A stretch of DNA of 8,613 nt, from positions 1-8,613 of the forward strand of contig CALEZE010000179.1 in the NCBI GenBank assembly GCA_937928235.1, written 5' to 3'. This document shows positions 1-5,003 of this stretch, piece by piece. Both the position numbers and the translations under genes were made by a program. Each line of letters starts with the position of its first letter. The stretch's first letter is position 1. This DNA is from an uncultured bacterium (lineage in GTDB: Bacteria; Patescibacteriota; Microgenomatia; UBA8517). A model generated the notes under the pieces. The model saw only the letters and a list, made by a program, of their open reading frames with translations, was not told the origin of the DNA and searched no databases.

Positions 1-1
1 G

Positions 2-619
2 TGTGCGTGGTTGCTTCTCAGTCTTTTTGCCGTAACACTATCAGAAAGACCATATCCTCACTATCTAGTACAGTCTGTACCTGCAATTTCTTTACTTGTC
101 GGAATTCTTTTTTCGCAAAAGAGCCTTGAGCAATCACTAACTGTCTTTCCTTTGGGCCTTGCTCTTTTTGTGCCGCACTATTTTGGTTTTTGGCATTATC
201 CAACTGGTGTCTACTACCAAAGATTCTCTCAGTTTATGCTGGGGCAAGTAAGCAGGGCGGAATATTTTGCCTCTTTTGACAAAAAGGTCGACAGAAATTA
301 TGCAGTCGCCAAATTTATTGCCGACACAACAAGAAGAACTGACCCGGTTTTTGTCTGGGGTGACTCCTCGACAATCTATGCACTATCAAGAAGACTGCCG
401 CCAATTCGTTATGTGGCAGATTATCATATAAAAGATTTTTCGAGTCATGAAGAGGTGCTAAAATCTCTAGAAACCACTCCGCCAGAGTTAATTGTTGTCC
501 TCCCGGATTCGCCAGCATTTCAAGAGCTTTCAGAGTTTATGGGTACAAAATATATCCAGGTCGAGGAACTTCACGGGGCAGAGATCTGGACCCGAATCCG
601 ATCCGAAGATAGAAAGTGA
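2..619 (+). CDS. C-terminal part of an ArnT/PMT-type membrane glycosyltransferase (5' truncated by window edge)
   Basis: The reading frame is open to the left edge, so the visible 205 residues are the C-terminal part of a longer protein. The first part is hydrophobic and contains the stretch SERPYPHYLVQSVPAISLL, followed by more membrane segments to about residue 65. This Arg-Pro-x-Pro-His-Tyr pattern is typical of the last membrane helices of GT39/GT83-type glycosyltransferases, which use polyprenyl-phosphate sugars and act outside the membrane. After this comes a soluble domain of about 120 residues with FVWGDSSTIYALSRRLPPIRY, a motif I associate with the extracytoplasmic C-terminal domain of this family. 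The protein ends at a TGA. Catalytic N-terminal motifs lie outside the window, so acceptor and donor cannot be named. It sits 46 bp upstream of an operon for polyprenyl-phosphate chemistry, which fits. The family call is from pattern memory; a general membrane protein of unknown function remains possible. Confidence 0.7.
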   Translation, partial: CAWLLLSLFAVTLSERPYPHYLVQSVPAISLLVGILFSQKSLEQSLTVFPLGLALFVPHYFGFWHYPTGVYYQRFSQFMLGQVSRAEYFASFDKKVDRNYAVAKFIADTTRRTDPVFVWGDSSTIYALSRRLPPIRYVADYHIKDFSSHEEVLKSLETTPPELIVVLPDSPAFQELSEFMGTKYIQVEELHGAEIWTRIRSEDRK

Positions 620-652
620 CGAAAAGCTTTCGACCATTGAGCGCAGTCCGTG

Positions 653-659
653 ATAAAAT
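653..659 (+). promoter_or_regulatory. Putative -10 box (ATAAAAT) for a leaderless transcript
   Basis: TAAAAT at 654-659 lies 6 nt before the ATG at 666. Transcription starting about 7 nt after the box would begin at or next to the start codon, and there is no Shine-Dalgarno. I found no convincing -35 at the usual distance (TTCGAC at 629-634 is 19 nt away and weak), so this is a modest call based on the same layout at other genes here. Confidence 0.35.
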
Positions 660-665
660 CGGTCC

Positions 666-1094
666 ATGGCAGCAAAAAAGAAGTCAGCACCCCTAGCCCA
701 AATCCCGCGAGAGAAAATTCGTAAAATTTGGCAAGAAGGATACAAACAGACAGACACAGTCCTTTCTACAGACTCTAGTCTGAAAACATATGTTCTAGCA
801 GCAATTATAACCAACCTTGTCTTGATCGCTGCCGTAACACTACTTCAAAGCCTACTACCTCCCCAAGTCCCTTTGTTTTATGGAGCCCCAGAAGGAGAAG
901 GTCAGCTTGCCAGCAAATGGTTGCTCACCCTCCCCTCTCTCTTGGCTCTAGTTTTTGTCGTAATCAATGTGGGTCTCGGATATACCCTAGAAAATAAATT
1001 TCTTCGCAAAAGCCTAACCGTCGCCTCTCTTGCGGCGACCGTCTTTTCAGCTATAACAACAGTTAAAATATTTTTACTTATCACGGGCATTTAA
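666..1094 (+). CDS. Hypothetical three-helix membrane protein (DUF1648-like layout)
   Basis: This is a 142-residue protein with a basic N-terminus (MAAKKKSAP) and about 35 soluble residues. Three hydrophobic segments follow, at roughly 42-62, 87-106 and 117-140. Between helices 1 and 2 is a loop reading LLPPQVPLFYGAPEGEGQLASKW. A Pro-rich loop with a Pro-Leu-Phe-Tyr-Gly core followed by a second helix resembles small DUF1648-type membrane proteins, but I cannot confirm membership. No catalytic residues are evident. The ATG has no Shine-Dalgarno and lies just after a -10-like box. Its stop codon shares one base with the start of the MraY-like gene (TAATG), so the two are probably co-translated, and a supporting role in the same membrane lipid pathway is plausible. 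The function is unknown. Confidence 0.75.
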   Translation: MAAKKKSAPLAQIPREKIRKIWQEGYKQTDTVLSTDSSLKTYVLAAIITNLVLIAAVTLLQSLLPPQVPLFYGAPEGEGQLASKWLLTLPSLLALVFVVINVGLGYTLENKFLRKSLTVASLAATVFSAITTVKIFLLITGI

Positions 1095-2179
1095 TGAACG
1101 CGTTTCAAAGTTTGGTACTACCCCCAGCTCTCATTGCAGCTGCTGCTGCTTTCTTGGCAACACCCATTGTCATTGGGCTCGCGAAGCGAATAGGGATTGT
1201 TGATGACCCTCGCGTACGAAAAAGACCTCAGGACATTCACAAATATCCAGTCCCTCGCGGCGGAGGGATAGCGATTTTTTTTGGAGTGGTGATTGCCGCG
1301 ATAGTTTTCCTGCCTTTTGACAAGCACCTTGTGGGGATTTTGGCAGGGGCAGTAATTCTAACCGCCATGGGTATAGCCGACGACAAGTATGACCTGAACC
1401 CATATTTGAGGCTGGTGGGTCAGTTTGTGGCAGCAAGCGCACCAATCGTCGCTGGAATAGGAATAGCCTTCATCACCAACCCTTTTAACGGAATACTTGA
1501 CCTGTCGCACCCTCAAATTACTCTAGAAATATTTGGCACCACTAAAACAATCTGGATTCTTTCTGATGTTTTTGCACTAATTTGGATAGTTTCTTTGATG
1601 AACTTTATTAACATGGGTGCAAAAGGAATAGACGGACAACTTCCGGGTGTCGTAACTATAGCCGCCATAACAATTGCGCTTTTGTCACTTCGGTTTTCAG
1701 CTGACATCACTCAATGGCCAGTAATAATCTTGGCGGCGGCTGTTGCGGGTGCATATCTCGGGTTTTTGCCTTGGAACACTTATCCGCAAAAAATAATGCC
1801 TTCTTTCTCAGGATCTAACTTGGCAGGCTATTTTCTTGGTGTGCTTTCAATACTTTCAACAACAAAGGTTGGTACACTTTTCGTAGTTTTGGGCATACCG
1901 CTAGTAGACACCGGATACACCATTATTCGTAGGCTCCTTGCAGGTAGATCCCCGGTGTGGGGAGATACTGGACACCTACACCACAAACTTCTTGAGGTGG
2001 GTTTTTCAAAAAAGAAAGTTGTTTATCTTTACTGGCTAGGAACCTTGGTTTTGGGCATTGCGGCTCTTAATTTGAACAGCGCAAGTAAGTTCTATACAAT
2101 TATCGGAGTTGCTGTCTCTTTGGGTGGTCTACTTCTATGGCTAACTTACCGATCAAAGGACAAAAATAAGCAAAAATGA
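1094..2179 (+). CDS. MraY/WecA-family polyprenyl-phosphate sugar-1-phosphate transferase homologue with altered active-site motifs
   Basis: This is a 361-residue polytopic membrane protein of normal family length. Relatives move a sugar-1-phosphate from a UDP-sugar onto polyprenyl phosphate at the inner membrane face. Family marks in order: VDDPRVRKRPQDIHKYPVPRGGG (37-58); GIADDKYDLNPYLRL with the Asp pair D96/D97; the NxxN-type motif at 170-185 (N170, N173, D180); PLVDTGYTIIRR (269-280); and GHLHHKLLEVG (293-303), like the WecA His motif. Two sites are odd. Where relatives have FMGDxGS, this protein has KIMPSFSGS (233-241), which aligns without gaps and puts Phe238 at the catalytic Asp. Also, NAxNxxDGxDG reads NFINMGAKGIDG, with one extra residue and the first Asp lost. 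It may be a divergent subfamily with another substrate or an inactive form. It overlaps its upstream neighbour by 1 bp and the UbiA gene by 4 bp. Confidence 0.82.
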   Translation: MNAFQSLVLPPALIAAAAAFLATPIVIGLAKRIGIVDDPRVRKRPQDIHKYPVPRGGGIAIFFGVVIAAIVFLPFDKHLVGILAGAVILTAMGIADDKYDLNPYLRLVGQFVAASAPIVAGIGIAFITNPFNGILDLSHPQITLEIFGTTKTIWILSDVFALIWIVSLMNFINMGAKGIDGQLPGVVTIAAITIALLSLRFSADITQWPVIILAAAVAGAYLGFLPWNTYPQKIMPSFSGSNLAGYFLGVLSILSTTKVGTLFVVLGIPLVDTGYTIIRRLLAGRSPVWGDTGHLHHKLLEVGFSKKKVVYLYWLGTLVLGIAALNLNSASKFYTIIGVAVSLGGLLLWLTYRSKDKNKQK

Positions 2180-3105
2180 GACGATTTCCTCTACTTGTAG
2201 CAATGCTAAAAGTGGCACGGCCAGTGCATTGGGTTAAAAACCTCGCGCTTTTCGCTGCACTCATTTTTACAAGGACACTTCTCGTGGAGGGATATTTCGA
2301 AGCGGTATTTTGGGCATTTGTGTCTTTCAGCTTGGCAACATCGGTCGCATACATTATTAACGACATAAAAGATGCTCCCTTAGACCGCAAACATCCTATT
2401 AAAAAGAATCGCCCAATAGCTTCAGGCATCTTACCTCCTGGTTTAGCGATAATCGAGGCAGCGATTCTTTTCCTTTTTTCAATGGCACTCGCAATACATC
2501 TTAACGAGCTGTTTTTCCTTGCCGTAGTCACCTATCTCATTGTCCAGGTGTTTTATAGTTTTGGGCTCAAAAATATACCTATTGTAGATATTCTTCTGAT
2601 TGCCTTTGGATTCATAATTAGAGTCTACGCTGGAGCCTTTGTTATAAATGCACACCTTTCAGTGTGGTTTCTTTTGGCGGTAATTTCGGTCTCCCTTTTC
2701 CTCGCGTCAGGCAAGAGAAGGGCAGAGTTGGGAATTTCAAAAGGCGAAACACGAACCAGTCTCGGAAAGTACAAAAGAGAACTCCTAAATTCTTATGTCA
2801 CCATGTTTGGTAACGCTGCCTGGATGAGCTGGGCCCTTTTTACATTTTTTGAATCTCCACCTGCGGACTTAGATGTCTGGCTTTTCTTGGCCGAGATAAG
2901 CAAAGCAACCACGATAAGCAAACTCCTTATGGTCACCATACCTTTGGTTATTTTCATTATCATGCGCTATGAGGCACTAATCTTTGAAGACAGAAGCGAA
3001 GCACCTGAGGTAGTGCTTTTGACAGATAAGCCACTTGTTATAACATCATTGGTTTATGGAGCACTCGTCCTCTCCATTCTCTATGGTGGCGTAGCTGCCA
3101 TATGA
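2176..3105 (+). CDS. UbiA-family prenyltransferase, likely decaprenyl-phosphate phosphoribosyltransferase (DPPR synthase-like)
   Basis: This is a 309-residue polytopic protein of the UbiA superfamily. The first Asp-rich motif is N62-D63-x-x-D66-x-x-x-D70 followed by H73-P74 and R79-P80, the usual metal and diphosphate site. The second conserved region, YSFGLKNIPIVDILLIAFG then RVYAGA (127-154), includes D138. A conserved loop, ASGKRRAELG (177-186), and a following SLGKYKRELLNSY region match the group containing mycobacterial Rv3806c. Those enzymes join 5-phosphoribosyl diphosphate to a polyprenyl phosphate, the first committed step toward decaprenyl-phospho-arabinose. The substrate assignment here is inference; prenylation of another acceptor is possible. 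The ATG overlaps the stop of the MraY-like gene (ATGA), implying translational coupling. No oxidase/reductase (DprE1/E2) gene is visible in this window. The gene ends 28 bp from a convergent gene. Confidence 0.8.
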   Translation: MRRFPLLVAMLKVARPVHWVKNLALFAALIFTRTLLVEGYFEAVFWAFVSFSLATSVAYIINDIKDAPLDRKHPIKKNRPIASGILPPGLAIIEAAILFLFSMALAIHLNELFFLAVVTYLIVQVFYSFGLKNIPIVDILLIAFGFIIRVYAGAFVINAHLSVWFLLAVISVSLFLASGKRRAELGISKGETRTSLGKYKRELLNSYVTMFGNAAWMSWALFTFFESPPADLDVWLFLAEISKATTISKLLMVTIPLVIFIIMRYEALIFEDRSEAPEVVLLTDKPLVITSLVYGALVLSILYGGVAAI

Positions 3106-3124
3106 TATTTGGTGACGTAGCTGC
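3084..3124 (+). repeat. Short direct repeat across the stop codon of the UbiA-like gene
   Basis: TGGTGGCGTAGCTGC (3084-3098) recurs as TGGTGACGTAGCTGC (3110-3124), 14 of 15 bases identical with a 26-bp offset. The first copy encodes the last residues of the UbiA-like protein and the second lies in the 28-bp gap before the convergent PEGA gene. A local slippage duplication is the simplest reading. No convincing intrinsic terminator is visible in this gap. Confidence 0.5.
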
Positions 3125-3133
3125 AAGCAGGTT

Positions 3134-4003
3134 TTAAGGTGTCGGAGATGGTGAAGGGCTCTGGGAAACATTATCCTCTTCTACAATGTCTGCAAACTCA
3201 TTTGTTACCCAACCTTCCTCGTCTTCTTTATAAACTATCTTGAACCATCCAGTTTCTTCGTCTGTTTCAACTAAAACATAGGTTTCACCTGGGGTGACTC
3301 TCCCCACCTCTTCATTCGCCGTAGAAGGACCACTTCTGACTCTCAAAAAGCCGGTCGATGTTTCTAATATCCGAACCCTTGTTTCCAACATTTCCACAGC
3401 ATCCACCGCTTCCTCCTCTGGCTGACCCTGAGGATCTGGGGCCAAGTTAATCACTGCAGTAAGTTTATATCCCTGTATGGCTTTTGCGGATATTGTTTTC
3501 TCTAGGTAACCAGGCGCCAACACGGAAATTTGGTGATCCCCCGGTGTAATGGAGTTTGTTTTGTATGGTGCAAAACCACGAACGCTACCGTCTATCCTTA
3601 TTTCGGCAGCGTCGGGAATCGAAATAATCGCAATACTTGTTTCGTCGGCCAATCCTTTTTCAAAAGAGACCACAGCCCCACTTGATGTTTCGTCAGAATC
3701 GCCAAATTCCCTTTGTACATGAGTCTCTATGCCAGAAACCAAAACCAGTCTCGACTCAAAAGGAGCAAGCGGTGTTTCAAAGGAGTCTGGTACAAGCTTC
3801 AGCGTCGTCTCTCCAGGCTCAACTGTTTGCCTAAAGGGAGTTCTTCCTACTTGTTGTCCATCTAAATAAACCGTCGCAGCGGGTGTTGTTTCTATAAAAA
3901 GCCCCGCTTTGTCTGGCTGAAAATATCCCATTGCAAATAAAGCACCGGCAACCAGCAATGCTAAAACCAGAAGAGTCACAAGAACAACTCGGAGGTTCCT
4001 CAT
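3134..4003 (-). CDS. Membrane-anchored PEGA-PEGA-SH3b domain protein
   Basis: From the ATG at 4003 the protein has 289 residues. A short basic N-terminus is followed by one transmembrane segment (about 5-27), so the rest is probably extracytoplasmic. PEGA domain 1 spans about 34-74 (LFIETTPAATVYLDGQQVG then TPF), and PEGA domain 2 about 124-188 (ISIPDAAEIRIDG, then SITPGDHQISVLAPGYL). An SH3b domain covers about 209-275 (LRVRSGPSTANEEVGRV, GWFKIVY, GWVTNEF). The tail is acidic and ends SPSPSPTP. PEGA and SH3b modules are known surface and peptidoglycan-associated folds, so a cell-envelope binding or scaffold role is likely; no catalytic site is seen. A TTG at 4045 would add 14 residues, but it lies upstream of the probable transcription start, so the ATG was chosen. 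It is divergent from hsp20 and convergent with the UbiA-like gene. Confidence 0.85.
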   Translation of the reverse strand: MRNLRVVLVTLLVLALLVAGALFAMGYFQPDKAGLFIETTPAATVYLDGQQVGRTPFRQTVEPGETTLKLVPDSFETPLAPFESRLVLVSGIETHVQREFGDSDETSSGAVVSFEKGLADETSIAIISIPDAAEIRIDGSVRGFAPYKTNSITPGDHQISVLAPGYLEKTISAKAIQGYKLTAVINLAPDPQGQPEEEAVDAVEMLETRVRILETSTGFLRVRSGPSTANEEVGRVTPGETYVLVETDEETGWFKIVYKEDEEGWVTNEFADIVEEDNVSQSPSPSPTP

Positions 4004-4013
4004 ACGAGAGTGA

Positions 4014-4042
4014 AGTCTAGCAAAAAGACTTTGTCTTGACAA
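4014..4042 (-). promoter_or_regulatory. Putative promoter of the PEGA/SH3b gene
   Basis: On the minus strand, TTGTCA (4042-4037) is followed after 17 nt by TAGACT (4019-4014). The expected start site near 4007 is only a few bases before the ATG at 4003, and there is no Shine-Dalgarno, so the mRNA may be almost leaderless. The -35 box overlaps that of the divergent hsp20 promoter. Confidence 0.5.
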
Positions 4043-4064
4043 CAAAAAAAGAATTTCTTAATAT
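4036..4064 (+). promoter_or_regulatory. Putative sigma70-type promoter of hsp20
   Basis: A perfect -35 TTGACA lies at 4036-4041, followed after 17 nt by TAATAT (4059-4064); TATAAG at 4062-4067 is an alternative with a 20-nt spacer. Transcription would begin at about 4070, inside the CIRCE operator, which is the usual arrangement for HrcA repression. Confidence 0.65.
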
Positions 4065-4068
4065 AAGA

Positions 4069-4095
4069 TTGGCACTCGTAATCGCGGAGTGCCAA
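4069..4095. promoter_or_regulatory. CIRCE operator (HrcA binding site)
   Basis: TTGGCACTC (4069-4077), a 9-nt spacer, then GAGTGCCAA (4087-4095) form a perfect 9-N9-9 inverted repeat. The classical CIRCE consensus is TTAGCACTC-N9-GAGTGCTAA. This copy differs by one base per arm, and the two changes are compensatory so pairing is kept. It lies between the promoter and the Shine-Dalgarno of the hsp20 gene. HrcA is known to repress heat-shock genes through this element. Confidence 0.93.
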
Positions 4096-4105
4096 AAGGA
4101 GGTGA
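4095..4105 (+). promoter_or_regulatory. Perfect Shine-Dalgarno that fixes the hsp20 start
   Basis: AAAGGAGGTGA fully matches the 16S rRNA anti-Shine-Dalgarno end and lies 8 nt before the ATG at 4114. It overlaps the last base of the CIRCE repeat. It rules out an upstream TTG at 4036 as the start, because that codon is part of the -35 box. Confidence 0.85.
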
Positions 4106-4113
4106 AGATTAAT

Positions 4114-4506
4114 ATGGTAGATCTTATAAAGAGAGATCCGTTTTTCAGAGGCCTTGCTTGGCCTACTTGGGACGACTTTGATGAACCAGCTTCTCGGGGA
4201 CTAAAAATACACGAGACCGACACAGACATCGTGGCCGAAGCTGTTGTTGCGGGTGTTCCCGCTAAGGATGTCGATGTCCACATAGAAAACGGCGTTCTTA
4301 CTGTTAAGGCGGAAAAGAGCGAAGAAAAGAAAGAGGAGGGTGCTGTGGAAACCTCGACAAGGAGATACTACTACACAGCTGCTCTTTCTGGAGGCGCATG
4401 GGACAAAGCCAAAGCCGAAGTAGAAGATGGTGTAATTACCATCACAATACCAAAAGCCGAAGCAGCCAAACCAAGAAAGGTCAAAGTAACAACCAAGAAA
4501 AAGTAA
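4114..4506 (+). CDS. Small heat-shock protein, Hsp20/alpha-crystallin family
   Basis: This is a 130-residue cytoplasmic chaperone of typical bacterial Hsp20 size; such proteins form oligomers that hold unfolding clients without ATP. The N-terminal arm (1-28) contains WPTWDDF. The alpha-crystallin domain spans about 29-114, with IENGVLTVKAEK (57-68) and the characteristic EVEDGVITITIPK near 102-114, the A-x-x-x-n-G-V-L type signature. The Lys-rich C-terminal tail has KVKV, a V-x-V form of the I-x-I motif used for oligomer contacts. The ATG at 4114 was chosen because of the perfect Shine-Dalgarno 8 nt upstream. The gene appears to be a single-gene unit, with its own promoter, a CIRCE operator in the leader and a strong terminator after the stop, so heat-inducible HrcA control is expected. 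Confidence 0.95.
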   Translation: MVDLIKRDPFFRGLAWPTWDDFDEPASRGLKIHETDTDIVAEAVVAGVPAKDVDVHIENGVLTVKAEKSEEKKEEGAVETSTRRYYYTAALSGGAWDKAKAEVEDGVITITIPKAEAAKPRKVKVTTKKK

Positions 4507-4525
4507 GCTCGAAAAAGCCTACTTT

Positions 4526-4550
4526 ACCCCACCTTCGGGTGGGGTTTTGT
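4526..4550 (+). terminator. Intrinsic terminator after hsp20
   Basis: An 8-bp GC-rich stem (ACCCCACC pairing with GGTGGGGT) closes a UUCG tetraloop at 4534-4537 and runs into TTTTGTTT. This is a classic Rho-independent terminator 19 nt after the hsp20 stop codon. Confidence 0.92.
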
Positions 4551-4562
4551 TTACAAGAGATT

Positions 4563-4656
4563 ACACGCACTCCGTGTGTGAGGTTACACATACTTAGTAT
4601 GTGATAGGGACACGCACTACGTGTGTGAGACTACACGTACTTCGTATGTGATAAAA
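4563..4656. repeat. Four tandem short palindromes; a 47-bp unit present twice
   Basis: Four hairpin-forming units follow each other every 23-24 bp. Their arms are 4564-4570/4574-4580, 4587-4593/4597-4603, 4611-4617/4621-4627 and 4634-4640/4644-4650, each 7 bp with a 3-nt loop. Units 1 and 3 read CACGCAC..GTGTGTG; units 2 and 4 read CACrTAC..GTATGTG. The pair of units forms a 47-bp period (4563-4609 and 4610-4656) with about 8 mismatches. There are no spacers, so it is not a CRISPR array. It lies between the hsp20 terminator and tRNA-Cys. It may be a REP-like dispersed element; its function is unknown. Confidence 0.85.
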
Positions 4657-4667
4657 TAGCCTTGTTT

Positions 4668-4739
4668 GGCCAGGTGGCGAAGTGGTAACGCTGCGGTCTG
4701 CAAAACCGCCATGCACGGGTTCGATTCCCGTCCTGGCCT
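4668..4739 (+). tRNA. tRNA-Cys (anticodon GCA)
   Basis: A full cloverleaf can be drawn. The acceptor stem is GGCCAGG (4668-4674) with CCTGGCC (4732-4738). The D stem is GCG/CGC (4677-4679, 4689-4691) with a GTGGTAA loop. The anticodon stem is GCGGT/ACCGC around loop CTGCAAA, with GCA at 4700-4702. The variable loop has 5 nt, and the T arm is ACGGG-TTCGATT-CCCGT (4715-4731). The discriminator is T4739 and the 3' CCA is not encoded, so it must be added after transcription. A GATAAAAT box at 4650-4657 could be the -10, placed right after the tandem palindromes, but no good -35 is visible. Confidence 0.96.
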
Positions 4740-4748
4740 CAATAGTTC

Positions 4749-4813
4749 GGCCAGTCCAGAATCGATGAGTGCCAAGTATGGAACATGCACACGATTCCCG
4801 TCCTGGCCTCAAT
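4749..4813 (+). pseudogene. Degenerate partial copy of tRNA-Cys (3'-end duplication)
   Basis: Positions 4792-4813 repeat 4722-4743 exactly (22 bp: T loop, T-stem 3' side, acceptor 3' strand and four flanking bases). The 7-mer CATGCAC also recurs just before (4710-4716 and 4784-4790). Upstream, GGCCAG at 4749-4754 matches the tRNA's first six bases and can pair with the duplicated CTGGCC. The middle part has no recognisable anticodon arm and the T stem has lost its 5' side, so this cannot be a working tRNA. It is either a decayed tandem tRNA copy or a scar of integration at the tRNA 3' end. Confidence 0.75.
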
Positions 4814-4854
4814 TTTTAGCTTTCTGGTAACAAGCCACACGATCACCTAAAAAC

Positions 4855-4884
4855 TTGACTTTTTGAAGTTTCACAGTGTATACT
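4855..4884 (+). promoter_or_regulatory. Promoter of the M23 peptidase gene
   Basis: TTGACT (4855-4860) is followed after 18 nt by TATACT (4879-4884), each differing from the sigma70 consensus at one base. The start site is expected at about 4890-4892. This puts a leader of about 112 nt before the ATG at 5004 and argues against an in-frame start at 4863, which lies inside the promoter. Confidence 0.75.
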
Positions 4885-4889
4885 CGCCG

Positions 4890-5003
4890 ATATCTCGCGA
4901 AAGCGGGATTTTTTGTTGCCCAAGCAGAAACTGCCTTGGGCTCTTTGTTTCAGGGGTTTTACCTCTCAAACAAACGCCTGTTCCGAGCGTAATTCGGAGC
5001 AAT
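4890..5003 (+). promoter_or_regulatory. Structured 5' leader of the M23 gene with a hairpin that masks the Shine-Dalgarno
   Basis: Four hairpins follow each other. (1) 4892-4909: 7 bp with a GAAA tetraloop, followed by T's to 4914, so it looks like a very early terminator. (2) 4918-4941: 10 bp with an AAA loop and one bulged C. (3) 4952-4966: 5 bp. (4) 4980-5000: 7 bp with loop GCGTAAT. The 3' arm of hairpin 4 contains the GGAG Shine-Dalgarno (4996-4999), 4 nt before the ATG at 5004. This layout suggests riboswitch-like or attenuation control. I could not match it to a known riboswitch; ydaO, c-di-GMP, TPP, SAM and fluoride cores were considered and not seen. Confidence 0.6.

Noticed and set aside
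4398..4604. Small plus-strand open frame overlapping the hsp20 end and the palindromes
   Set aside because: It is out of frame with hsp20, runs through the terminator and repeats, and has no ribosome-binding site.
4563..4656. CRISPR array
   Set aside because: Units are contiguous 23-24 bp palindromes with no unique spacers and only four copies; no cas genes are nearby.
4594..4812. Minus-strand open frame across tRNA-Cys
   Set aside because: It is antisense to a tRNA and its duplicate; the residues merely translate the tRNA complement.
4863..5003. Upstream extension of the M23 reading frame starting at 4863
   Set aside because: The start lies between the -35 and -10 boxes of a strong promoter, the encoded stretch does not resemble the family, and the ATG at 5004 has a Shine-Dalgarno.
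4890..5003. ydaO (c-di-AMP) or another named riboswitch upstream of the peptidase
   Set aside because: The gene context fits, but I could not find the conserved core bases of ydaO, c-di-GMP-I, TPP, SAM or fluoride classes. Left as an unassigned structured leader.
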